From Macrocybe gigantea (Eukaryota; Basidiomycota; Agaricomycetes; Agaricales; Callistosporiaceae), in the NCBI GenBank assembly GCA_011319805.1, contig SJRY01000253.1, positions 248,001-312,000 of the forward strand: 64,000 nt of DNA, in the 5' to 3' direction. The position numbers and the translations under genes are program-made. Positions 1 to 9,257 of the stretch are shown piece after piece. Below the pieces are notes generated by a model. It had not been told where the DNA came from. It saw only the letters and a program-made list of their open reading frames with translations, and searched no databases. Every line of letters starts with the position of its first letter. Position 1 is the stretch's first letter.

Positions 1-200
1 CCATACCCGCATTCCTGCTCGTTCAGATACTCTTCTTGCTCAGAGGCTGGCTGCTGTGGTTTCGATTGTTCAATTATATTGCTCTGTTATACATTCCTGC
101 AAGGATAATCCTCATAGTCCTCGCTCTGATGTCTCTTCGGTCACTTCCGCCTGAAGTCCATAGAACAGTCGAGTGGAGCAAATTTATTCCCCATTTGTAG
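1..200 (+). CDS. C-terminal end of a multi-pass membrane protein (partial)
   Basis: An open frame from base 3 runs to a TAG at 198-200 and enters from outside the window. About 65 residues are visible. They are strongly hydrophobic (two leucine/isoleucine-rich spans around LLVQILFLLRGWLLW and IILIVLALMSL) and end in LPPEVHRTVEWSKFIPHL. This type of tail, a last helix followed by LRSLPP and a short hydrophilic end with W..FIPH, resembles the C-termini of uncharacterised Agaricomycete membrane proteins as I remember them; no function is known to me. It is the last host gene before the large inverted-repeat block. Confidence 0.6.
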   Translation, partial: IPAFLLVQILFLLRGWLLWFRLFNYIALLYIPARIILIVLALMSLRSLPPEVHRTVEWSKFIPHL

Positions 201-575
201 ACCTCTCCGTGCGCACTCGGCATAGCAGAGCCATTAGGCTAGTATCACCTCGAGAATCTTTGTGGAGAGCTTCTTCCCCGTCCCCAATAGTACGACATTC
301 GTGATCCGCAGACACGTTCGATTTATGGCTGTTCTAGCAAGAACATTAACATGGTTTGATTTCATGGCAATATAGCTCATGTGCGTGTGGACACTTGAGT
401 TTAGTTCATATCAAAATAGAGTCGAAACTGGATTACTTTCCTAAGAAGTTGAGGTAGCGGTCTCTTCGGCCATTGCGAAGAATCACAGTTTTCTCCGTAT
501 ATAATCGTCGACGCCCGCAATCTAGGCCCAGGCCAACTTAAGCGAATGGCATTGTCGGAGTCGAAGCGTTCGACC
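201..575. other. Intergenic, no gene seen
   Basis: About 375 bases between the membrane-protein stop codon and the left outer inverted arm. I see no convincing open frame, RNA gene or repeat. It presumably holds the 3' UTR of the upstream gene and the original insertion flank. Confidence 0.5.
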
Positions 576-594
576 TTCACACCGGAAAGTTCAC

Positions 595-615
595 GTTTTC
601 AGATGATCTGAAAAC
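595..615. repeat. 21-bp near-terminal palindrome of the outer arm
   Basis: A ten-base half, GTTTTCAGAT, is followed by a single G and its exact reverse complement ATCTGAAAAC. The same palindrome lies at 33,990-34,010 in the other arm. It sits about 20 bases inside the end of the repeat, where transposase or accessory-protein binding sites are expected. Confidence 0.85.
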
Positions 616-675
616 TTCACTTAATTATATAGTTTCCGGACACAAATTAGTTGAACTAATATTAATAATGAAATA

Positions 676-980
676 GAAAATTTCGGATCCGCTGAAAAGT
701 ATGGCGAAATCTGTAATATAAGAATTGTTTTCGGACTTCACGAAAATGAACCTTAAATACGAAAAATCAATGTTTCAGAAATCATTTGTTAATTTTTCCG
801 ATTAGACTCAGTTTTCGGTTCAGCTGAAAAGCATGAATTAAACTTGTTATAAATTCATACGAAATCTAATAAATACGGTAGAAATTTCGATTGGTAGGAA
901 AACAAAAAAGTCGGATTCCAATTTTGTCATACTGAAATGAAATACCGAAAATGATAGTTTCGGTAGAACTGAAATGGATC
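676..980. repeat. Subterminal cluster of degenerate TTTTCGG/CTGAAAA motifs
   Basis: Related short motifs recur in both orientations: TTTCGGATCCGCTGAAAAG at about 681-699, TTTTCGGACTTCACGAAAA at about 728-746, TTTTCGGTTCAGCTGAAAAG at about 812-831, and CCGAAAATGATAGTTTCGG near 950. The same set is mirrored in the right arm (33,625-33,930). Clusters of this kind next to the ends are typical of CACTA-type elements, where they bind an element-encoded protein; that role here is inferred. Confidence 0.6.
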
Positions 981-1783
981 GTACGATGAGCGTACGATGA
1001 GCAGATGCAAAGCGTCGACAGAGCGTCCACTGTCCAGTCTTCACCAGGGAAGACCATAAAATCAAGACAGCGAAAGAAAAACGGTGGGAGTAGATTTGGG
1101 AAGGGTGTAAATAGTCCTGCAGCATTCTTTGAGCGACCTGGATGAGTGACCTGTTTATCGACACCACAGGAGCTCATGAGTTCTCGTGGCAGCCCGTAAC
1201 GTGTTGACGTGTTGTGTGCAACAACGTTCGCGCGTAAACTTCGACGCCGCTCGCAACAGCCTCTCACCTTCAATCCTGAGCTCCAGTATCCCATCCTCGT
1301 TTGTCAGATCCCAACTGTCGCACCTCGTTGTCCATCGCTCGCGTCGAAAAAATGTCGCCTTCAGTCCCATCGTCGCACCACTCCTTTATCTCGTTGAGTC
1401 GTCCCCAAAGAGCCAGGAATGCAGGCGCGCTGCGAACGCGTTCAGGGAGGCATTGGCAGCATTGGAACCAAAAACTTTGCGATGGTTAGGGAGATTCAAG
1501 TTTCATTGGGTCTTGATGTGAGACGGCTTCATCTGCGCCGTATTCGTTTTCTTCTTTTTTTCTTTCGCTAATGCTGTTGGCAGGGGAGCACTTCACAAAT
1601 CCTGGAAGGAACCGCTGAAACATTGGACTTGGAGGGGCTTTCGCAAGGGACATGCATTTATCACAATGCATGTCTTCGACGACGACGTGACGGATGCAAT
1701 ATGCTACAGGAATGGAGGGCATTGGCAGGAAAAAAAGAGATTGAGCATCCAGAAACGATGCCGCCGACTGGAGGCGATCTGAA

Positions 1784-2352
1784 GTTGGAGTTCGCCAGGC
1801 ATTGCCTGTGGAAATGTAGCTTTTTCAAAGATGTATCAGAGAATCTACTGTTCACCGATGAGCGCATCAGACCATCAGTCTATATCTGAAGCCCGAAGAA
1901 CTGGGAGTGAACCCACTATCATATACACCGAAACGGTAGTTGCACCGCCGCACTACCATCCCAGGCCACACTACGACGTGAAGGGCGTCTCACAGATGCG
2001 CCCTGGAGCATGTTATCACCTCAGCGTCGTGTTCGAAGCACATGCACGCCTCAACCGCATTCCGTCTAGCGATTATCTCCCAGTGGCTGATGAACGCCGT
2101 CTCAAGCGACGAGACCGTGTTCGACCTCACCACGGGCCTGCTCACCCTCGTCCCCAATCCATACTGTTTCCGACGTTATCAAGGGAGGACGAAGAAAAGC
2201 GTCTGACCGCGGATTTCGCACCGCCCCACCAGTGGCCTGAGACGGTCGCAACTCCGTGGTTAGGGGTTACAGCCTAGGGACGACGTAGATGGGAAGGTCG
2301 ACGAGGAAGCGGAGAACCGCGAAGGGAATGCGGAGCGCGAGATATGGTGTCG
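1784..2352. other. Non-repeated stretch inside the left outer arm
   Basis: A 148-codon open frame (1,831-2,277, + strand) is present, but its composition is not convincingly protein-like and I recognise nothing in it. The first 45 bases still show a decayed match to the opposite arm. Otherwise I see no gene or repeat. Confidence 0.4.
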
Positions 2353-2690
2353 TCACATGGTGATCACTTTTGCAAGTTCCCTAATCACCGCGAGCTCCTC
2401 AGGATCCTCTCGAATGAAGGTCTGGTCGTCGGTTGCCTTTCCCAGCTGCACTGATCCTGGCGCCCAAACACGCACTGGCACACTCCATCCGCTCTCCGCG
2501 CGCCTCAACCCATCCACAAGACTCCCGTTAGGGAGGTAGGGCCCGACAATGAGCTAGGGCGGGTTGCTCGCGCCATACACCTCGAGCACGTTCGGATGCT
2601 TTGGGAGGGACTTCCGAACAGCTCGCAGAACGTCGACTCGGCGACCACCTTTGTTGCGCCGGAGCGGCCGTGCTACGTGCCCTTATACAT
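2353..2690 (-). pseudogene. Relic of a protein-kinase-like gene
   Basis: Read on the minus strand, the frame gives LRAVRKSLPKHPNVLEVYG, then ASNPP, a TAG stop, and LIVGPYLPNGSLVDGLRR. This fits the helix-C/HPNI/hinge region of a kinase N-lobe (H-P-N-I-L..YGA, then the 'P-Y-L-P-N-G-S-L' hinge) as seen in the many receptor-like kinases of mushrooms. No glycine loop, HRD or DFG motif follows; the frame runs into unrelated sequence and a TGA. The in-frame stop inside the conserved region and the missing catalytic lobe make it a fragment. The retrotransposon inserted about 50 bases to its right. Confidence 0.5.
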
Positions 2691-2740
2691 ATCTGAAAAG
2701 GACTCGAACCCGATTTTTTTTTTGTCCATGAAAGTCCCTC

Positions 2741-3060
2741 TGTTACAGACGCCGCCCAAAGGACTATTCATTTTCTTATCTTATCTTTCCCACATCCCTT
2801 ATCTCCCCCATCATGCTGCGCAGCGCGCAGCCATCGAGTCATCTCACTTCCCTAGTCATCCTGAGTCATCTCCTTCCAGTCTTACTCATCCGCAGTCCAC
2901 AGCATTGCGCAGCCCATGGTCCGTGCTCGAGTACTGTAGTGTATATAAGGACTCCCAGATGTACCAGTAACGCTAGGCTTAATATTCCTTTTGCCATCAT
3001 CTCAAGACCACTCTCGCACTTAGTCTGCCCAAGTCCTTCTGAGATTCGTCTAGCCTAACA
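2741..3060 (+). repeat. 5' LTR
   Basis: 320 bases beginning TGTTA and ending TAACA, an inverted 5-base end typical of LTRs. It contains a TATA box at 2,942-2,948 and is identical to the 3' LTR apart from one substitution. Confidence 0.95.
2942..2985 (+). promoter_or_regulatory. LTR core promoter and predicted start of the genomic RNA
   Basis: TATATAA lies at 2,942-2,948. The 11 bases AGGCTTAATAT at 2,975-2,985, about 30 bases downstream, are the exact reverse complement of the primer-binding site at 3,063-3,073. In Tf1-like self-primed elements the first 11 nucleotides of the RNA have this property, so transcription probably starts at 2,975. Confidence 0.7.
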
Positions 3061-3062
3061 AG

Positions 3063-3073
3063 ATATTAAGCCT
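3063..3073 (+). other. Self-priming primer-binding site
   Basis: ATATTAAGCCT begins two bases after the 5' LTR. It pairs perfectly over 11 nt with the predicted 5' end of the element's own RNA (2,975-2,985). I see no match to a tRNA 3' end such as TGG at the LTR border. This is the arrangement of the Tf1/sushi group, which primes reverse transcription with its own cleaved mRNA 5' end. Confidence 0.75.
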
Positions 3074-3126
3074 CGTCGAGACTCGCTCAGACTCACACAC
3101 ACACCACGTCACGCTTTATCAAAGAC

Positions 3127-3723
3127 TTGATCAACATTCGACGACAAGTGGTCGCCGACCCAGCGAGCACTAGCACGAGCGACGAGAGCACTTGGCTCAG
3201 AGAAGTAGACCAGACATTGCAGTCCACGCCATTCGCAGAGACAGTCCACGCCACCCGCAGAGACACTAGCAATCCAAACAAACGAAAGAGAGAGCGCACA
3301 CCTACACCAAGTAGTGACGACGAAGAACAGGCATTTCTGAGAGAGTTTGCCTTCACCACCACAGACGAGCCCGCTGAAATCCTCAGCGAAGGAGCAGCAC
3401 AACTCATTGCAGAACTCTTCCTAGAGGGAGAATACGGGATAAGCCCAGAAGAGCTGTGGTCAGACCAGAATCTTCTTGCCGAAGAAGAGGACGAACCCAT
3501 CCGCAAGAAAACGAGAGAAGAACGAACACAAGCCCGAGATTTTAGGCGACAACAGATCGAGAACTATAATCGCCGAACACAGGAGGAAGACATACTGATA
3601 CAGAGAGGGCACGACGCACAGAGCGTACGACAGAACCAACGAGAACGACACCAGAGTCAAGGACACACAGGAACGAAACCACCGAATCCCTTCAGAGGAC
3701 CAATCCGCCGAAGCACTGCATAA
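3127..3723 (+). CDS. Retrotransposon leader ORF (198 residues), unknown
   Basis: An open frame between the primer-binding site and gag. The product is hydrophilic and rich in Asp/Glu, Arg and Gln, with no recognisable domain; it contains a basic patch (NPNKRKRERT) and an acidic middle part. It ends in TAA at 3,721, and gag follows in the same frame 18 bases later at 3,742. It may therefore be the N-terminal part of gag cut off by a stop, or a separate leader ORF. Nothing decides between the two. Confidence 0.5.
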   Translation: MINIRRQVVADPASTSTSDESTWLREVDQTLQSTPFAETVHATRRDTSNPNKRKRERTPTPSSDDEEQAFLREFAFTTTDEPAEILSEGAAQLIAELFLEGEYGISPEELWSDQNLLAEEEDEPIRKKTREERTQARDFRRQQIENYNRRTQEEDILIQRGHDAQSVRQNQRERHQSQGHTGTKPPNPFRGPIRRSTA

Positions 3724-3741
3724 GGAGAGAATCGCACCACC

Positions 3742-4883
3742 GTGGCGAAAGTAAGCAACAGTGACTGGGACGAATACTATCGGTGGAGGGAGCGAAAAGG
3801 ACTACCAAAGACAACCGGACCAACTGCCGCAGAGTGGGCCGATTTTGAACAAGCTTGTAGAATCGCAGGAGTCGACCTAGACTACTGGAAAGAACAGAGA
3901 GAGGAGCGAAGACAGAAACAGCTCCAAGAACAGCAAGCCCAAGTACAAGCACAGCAGACCCAAGAACAACAGATCCAGGAACAGGAAGACCAAGACCAAG
4001 AGAACGACGAAGAAAACCCCCAAAGGATGACGACAGAATACAAGGGAATCATCGCCGACCCGAAATCCTTTACAGGAGATCGAACGTCCTTCGATATTTG
4101 GTGGAGAAAGATGAAACTCTACATAACCGCACATGGAGACCTCACGGATACACAGAAGATTGGAGCGGTCCTGTCTAGAATGACCGACGGACCCGGAGCC
4201 CATTGGGCATCAAAGAAGATCGACACCACTACAAACCAAAGCACATGGGCCGACTTCATAACCGAGATAGAGACACGATTCAGCAACGTCATGTCGCCAT
4301 CACAAGCAGGAAGCAAATATTCAACATCAGACAGGGAAACCGACCCATCGACGAATTTCTGGATGAATTCGTAGACCTCGCAGGGAAAGCAGGAATGACA
4401 GGAACAGCCCCTCGTTTCCTACTCGAGAAGAGCTTAAACCGAAGGACAGCAGAAGCCGTACACTCAATCTCCACACTTCCAACAGATGGAGATGAATATA
4501 TCAAGACAGTTCGAGCGATTGGACGAAACATCGATGAACACAGAAATGTGATGAGAGGAGAATTCACAAGCAATCAGCGCAAGGCCGGAAATCCAAGCCG
4601 AGGAGCAGGACAGGCCATGGAAGTCGACAAAGTACGAAGCAACAACTGCTTCAACTGCAATAAACCAGGACACATCTCACGAAACTGCCCGGAACCACGA
4701 AAAGGAGCAGCAAATGTCACATGTTTCAACTGTGGCTTAAAGGGACACTATGCACGAAACTGCAAGAAGAAGAAGAAAGGAAAATCCCGGGTCAGAGAAG
4801 TGAAAGAAGAAGAAGGAGAGGACGAAGAAGACAAGGATGAAGAAAGCTCTGACAAAGAGGGTTTTGCCGAAGGGTCCGACTAG
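3742..4883 (+). CDS. gag: Gag polyprotein with two CCHC zinc knuckles (one frameshift)
   Basis: The first part (3,742 to about 4,307) has a Gln-rich helical stretch and a Ty3-type capsid region ([25 protein letters not shown]). The second part, in another frame, continues the capsid ([16 protein letters not shown]) and carries two nucleocapsid zinc knuckles, [14 protein letters not shown] and [14 protein letters not shown], followed by a Lys-rich then acidic tail. Joining the halves needs one extra base near 4,307-4,309. Gag packages the RNA and forms the virus-like particle. The TAG at 4,881 overlaps the pol frame by 43 bases. Confidence 0.85.
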
Positions 4884-7800
4884 GAGGTGCTAAATCGCGA
4901 CCCATACAACTGAAACAGACTCGCTTCGATACCGGATGTAGATCATCCCATACTCTGAAATACACCATTCCTGCCAAGCGATCTGAAGCACCAAGAAAAA
5001 CCATCCAAGGGGACAAACCACCAAAGAGGAAAGAGCTCGCAGTACCAGCGAGGATACGAACACGAAAAGGAATCGCAACGATAACACCAGAAGTCGATAG
5101 CGGAGCGGATAGGACCTGCATCAACACCGCGATAGTAGCAAAAACAGGACTGAAGACACGACGAATCAAGAAGATTCCCATCATAAATGCAGACGGATCA
5201 CCCAATCGTCAGAAAACAGCAGACCGAGTAGCGGAGGTCCACATCGACATTAAAGGACACAAGGAGCATATGGAAGCCATCGTACTCGATATCGGAAAAA
5301 CCGACATGCTACTAGGACATGACTGGCTTGTCTACCACAACCCAACAATCAAATGGAGGACAGGAGAAATTGTCTTCGATAGATGCCCCAAAACGTGCAA
5401 AATAAACCACCAGACGATCAAGATACAGAAGGTGGCTGAACCAGCGAAAACCACAGCCAGCGACAAGACAGGAACCCAGATACCCCCATATCTGATCAGA
5501 TTCAAACACCTCTTCAAGGAGAAGAACTTTGATCGCTTACCAGACCACAAAGAATGGGACCATGAAATAAACTTAACGAAGGATGCACCCAAAACGATAC
5601 CGAGCAAGGTCTACCCGATGACACAGAAAGAGCTAGAGGAACTAGATGCCTTCGTCGAAGAAGGATTACGAACAGGAAAAATACGCCCATCGAAATCACC
5701 TTACGCAGCACCCTGCTTCTTTCGCAATAAGAAGGATGGAAGCAAGCGACTCATCCAAGACTACCGGGAAATAAACAAATATACGGTCAAGGACAAGTTT
5801 CCACTACCACGCATCAGCGAGCTCCTCGACGTACTACAAGGAGCAAAGTACTTTAGCAAGATCGATATTATCTGGGGGTACAATAACGTGCGCATCCGGA
5901 AAGGGGACGAATGGAAGGCAGCCTTCCTAACAGCAAGAGGACTCTTCGAACCGACAGTCATGTATTTTGGGCAGTGCAACGCACCAGGCACTTTTAGCCG
6001 AATGATGGCGAGCCTCTTCCAAGACCAAATACGAAGAAGAGTGTGCATAATCTATATGGATGACATTATAATCATCGGACGAACACGAGAGGAACTCCAA
6101 AAGAACACCATAGAAGTCATGGAAATACTGAACAAGAACGACCTATTCATCAAAGGACCGAAATGCGTCTGGGAATCATCGAAAGTCCCAGTACTAGGAT
6201 ACATCGTAGGAGAAGGGAAGGTAGAAATGGAACCAGAAAAGATCACAGCCGTACAATCCTGGCCAACCCCAAAGACGAAGAAAGAACTACAAAAGTTCTT
6301 GGGATTCACGAACTTTTACCGACGATTCATCAAGGGATATGCAAAGGTCGCTAAACCCCTGACGGAGTTGACTGGAAACAAAACATTCCAGTGGACAGAC
6401 AAGCAACAAGGCGCTTTCAAAGAACTGATCCAACATATAACCTCAGCACCCATTCTAGCACTACCACAGACAGAAGGAAAATTCCGAGTCGAAACGGACG
6501 CCTCAGGATATGCCATTGGAGCGGTACTATCACAACAGCAGAAAGGACTATGGCATCCGATTGCATTCATTTCGAGATGCATGACCCCAGCAGAGCAAAA
6601 CTACGAAATCTACGACAAGGAACTTCTTGCGATAATGGTCGCACTAAAGACATGGAGACAATACCTCCTCGAAGCTCGAGAGAAGTTCGAAATATTGACG
6701 GATCACAAGAACCTATCATACTTCCGAAGCCGCAGCGACTCAATTCGAGACAGATTGGCTGGTACCTGAAATTACAGGAATACGACTACGAACTACGACA
6801 CGTACCAGGAAAGGCGAATGGAAAAGCGGATGTCCTGTCACGAATGGCAGGATATGAAGAAAACCTAGCAGAGAAGGACGACATACAAATGATCAAAGAA
6901 GCAGCATTCATTCGACATCTGGAAGAGAATAATGAACGAGACTTCGAATTTATGATGTTCGAGGACGAACACCCACAGAAAGAAGAAGCAGAAAATAATG
7001 AAACAATACAAACAAGAGGAATCACGATGATCGAATCCTCAAGGATAGAACAAATTCGACAATGCGCACGAAGGGAAACGATCGTAACAACAGGACTGAA
7101 GGAAAAACCACACTGGTTCACAGAAGACGACCACATCGTATATGTAGGAGGGAAAATCTATGTTCCTCCAGACAACAAACTGAAGGAAAACATCATGTTT
7201 GAACACCACGACACACCCATCGGAGGACACCCAGGGCAATACCGCATGCACGAGCTCATAAGCCGCACCTATTGGTGGCCATCAATGCTAACAGACATCA
7301 AGAAGTATGTCAATGGATGCGAAACATGTCAGCGAAACAAAATCATCCGACAAAAGAAACACGCACCCCTGCACCCGCACGAAGTCCCACAACAACCATG
7401 GGAAGATATCGGAGTAGATCTCATAGGACCGCTACCCAGCTCGAACGGCTTTAACGCCATCGCCGCAGTCACAGACCGCCTGACCAAGATGATCCACCTA
7501 GTTCCCACAAAGACCGAACTCACAGCAGAGGGTCTCGCACGACTATACCGAGACAACGTGTGGCGGCTTCATGGAATTCCACGAAAGATCATCAGTGATC
7601 GAGGACCCCAGTTCGCAGCACGATTCATGACAGCACTTCTAAAATTACTCGGAACAAAGCAAAACCTATCAACGGCCTATCACCCACAGACAGATGGACA
7701 GGCGGAGCGATCCCACCAAGAAACGGAAGCCTTCCTCAGAAGCTTCACAAACAACCTACAGGACGATTGGGCAGAATGGATAGCAATTGCAGAGTACCAA

Positions 7801-8506
7801 TACAATGACAAAGCACACCAGGGAACGAAGGAGACACCATTCTACCTCAACTATGGAATGCACCCCTGGAAGGGAGAGCCGCAGACGACAGAAGGGAATA
7901 ACCCCGCAGCAAAAGACTTCATCAAAAGAATGAGCCAAATACGAAAGGAAGCAAATGCCGCGCTGCAATATGCACAAACACGAGCCAAAGACAATTACGA
8001 CGCGAGACGAAAACCTGCCCGGAATACAAGAAAGGAGATAGAGTATGGCTAGAAGCCACCAATATCACAGTCAATCGACCATCAAAGAAGTTATCGGCAC
8101 TCCGATACGGACCGTTCAAGGTGGTTGAAAAGAAAGGAGCCTCGGCATATCGCCTGGAACTCCCAGCATCATGGCAGCTGATACACCCCGTGTTCAATGA
8201 AACACTGCTCACGCCTTACAAAGGACCCCGTTTCAAGATACAAGAGCGACCATCACCACCACCCCCTGAAATCATAAATGATGAAGAAGAGTACGAGATA
8301 GAAGAGATCCTAAAAAGGAAGAAACAAGGGAGGGGACACTATTCCTGGTCAAATGGAAAGGATACGGACACGAAGAGAACACATGGATCAAAGAGAAGGA
8401 GCTGGGGAATGCGCAGCAAGCTCTAGACCACTTCCTAAAGAAGACTGCGAACCAGGATAAAAGGATCACGACAAGAGGGAAGAAGACCAAAAATCGCACT
8501 TCATGA
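4841..8506 (+). CDS. pol: Pol polyprotein: protease, RT, RNase H, integrase, chromodomain (three frameshifts)
   Basis: In order: aspartic protease around VDSGADRTC (5,093); reverse transcriptase with [31 protein letters not shown] and the catalytic YMDDI (about 6,055); RNase H with [14 protein letters not shown] and LTDHKNL; integrase with an H-H-C-C zinc domain ([18 protein letters not shown]), and the D-D-E core ([22 protein letters not shown]); then a C-terminal chromodomain (LVKWKGY.....TW). The frame changes at about 6,727, 8,018 and 8,332, each repaired by one base in an A, C or G run. The protease-RT-RH-IN order plus chromodomain marks a chromovirus, a clade that targets integration to methylated histones. 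Confidence 0.92.
4859..4865 (+). promoter_or_regulatory. Candidate -1 ribosomal slippery site between gag and pol
   Basis: GGGTTTT lies in the X_XXY_YYZ register of the gag frame (GAG.GGT.TTT), inside the only window (4,841-4,883) where the gag and pol frames overlap. A -1 slip here leads directly into pol. The heptamer class is an established -1 frameshift signal; its use in this element is inferred. Confidence 0.6.
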
Positions 8507-8900
8507 CCACCAACGCCCCCATCAGCATCGACAGCAGCGAGGGCAGCCGCGCACCTACCCCAACCGCCCAAGCGACCTCGAGAATCTGGCAAGGATTCTC
8601 AATGCTAGCGACTACATGGACCCCCTCGCCATCACACTCGGCGCATATATGCGCTATGTTATGACCGTCCGCACGCACCTCTGGACCGGGAGAACCCCTG
8701 ATGGGACCGGCCCCACTGCAGCTGAACGTATCGCGCTTCGCGAAGCAATGGAAATGCTTCGCACAGAAAACCGGCGGCTTAAACTCCTCGCCACCACACT
8801 CCACCACATTCGCGCCTATAATGAAGAGCTCATTCATACATGGGCCCCGCGTGCCGCGACCGCCTGGGAGACCAATACTGGGTGGGGACAGCTGGACTAA
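8503..8900 (+). CDS. Third retrotransposon ORF after pol, unknown
   Basis: An ATG at 8,503 overlaps the pol stop TGA (8,504-8,506) as ATGA. The frame reads [20 protein letters not shown] and then must shift by one base in a CCC run at 8,567 to continue as LARILNASDYMDPLA through RTENRRLKLLATTLHHIRAYN to the stop at 8,898. The product would be about 130 residues: a short Ser/Pro N-terminus and a helical C-terminus. I recognise no domain. The purine-rich tract and 3' LTR follow directly. Small downstream frames of this kind occur in some basidiomycete gypsy elements; their role is unknown to me. Confidence 0.6.
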
Positions 8901-8937
8901 GGTTTTTCGCGAGGACGCGAATCTAAAGAGAGGGTGA

Positions 8938-9257
8938 TGTTACAGACGCCGCCCAAAGGACTATTCATTTTCTTATCTTATCTTTCCCACATCCCTTATC
9001 TCCCCCATCATGCTGCGCAGCGCGCAGCCATCGAGTCATCTCACTTCCCTAGTCATCCTGAGTCATCTCCTTCCAGTCTTACTCATCCGCAGTCCACAGC
9101 ATTGCGCAGCCCATGGTCCGTGCTCGAGTACTGTAGTGTATATAAGGACTCCCAGATGTACCAGTAACGCTAGGCTTAATATTCCTTTTGCCATCATCTC
9201 AAGACCACTCTCGCACTTAGTCTGCCCGAGTCCTTCTGAGATTCGTCTAGCCTAACA
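8938..9257 (+). repeat. 3' LTR
   Basis: 320 bases, TGTTA...TAACA, one substitution from the 5' LTR; TATA box at 9,139-9,145. The CCCTC target repeat follows immediately. Confidence 0.95.

Larger units (their letters stand above)
576..1783 (+). repeat. Left arm of the 1.2-kb outer inverted repeat
   Basis: This stretch is the reverse complement of 32,821-34,029, with only scattered substitutions and a one-base indel in a C run (three C here near 1,375, four in the other arm). The match ends abruptly on the outside at TTCACACCGG (576). On the inside a weaker, roughly 70% match continues for about 45 bases to 1,830. The outer 430 bases are AT-rich and full of short inverted motifs; the inner part is of ordinary composition. 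Short open frames in it are mirrored in the other arm and resemble nothing I know. The layout is what long terminal inverted repeats with subterminal motif clusters look like. Confidence 0.9.
2741..9257 (+). mobile_element. Ty3/gypsy chromodomain LTR retrotransposon
   Basis: A complete element of 6,517 bases: 320-base LTRs at both ends differing at a single position (A/G, 3,031 against 9,228), an 11-base self-priming site after the left LTR, gag with two zinc knuckles, pol in the Ty3/gypsy order protease-RT-RNase H-integrase-chromodomain, a small third frame, and a purine-rich tract (about 8,926-8,937) before the right LTR. It is flanked by the perfect direct repeat CCCTC (2,736-2,740 and 9,258-9,262). 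The near-identical LTRs indicate recent insertion. Five single-base frameshifts interrupt the frames, all in or next to short homopolymers. Confidence 0.95.

Noticed and set aside
976..1000. CGTACGATGAG tandem repeat as a CRISPR-like or minisatellite array
   Set aside because: Only two 11-base units; a eukaryotic window.
576..1783. Several open frames of 60-140 codons in the outer arms as genes
   Set aside because: They overlap on both strands, have no recognisable motif and differ between arms by an indel; more likely noncoding terminal sequence.
2700..2740. A GGGTTCGAGTCC sequence on the minus strand, like a tRNA T-arm, just beside the retrotransposon insertion
   Set aside because: No acceptor, D or anticodon stems can be formed on either side, even when the sequence is joined across the retrotransposon.
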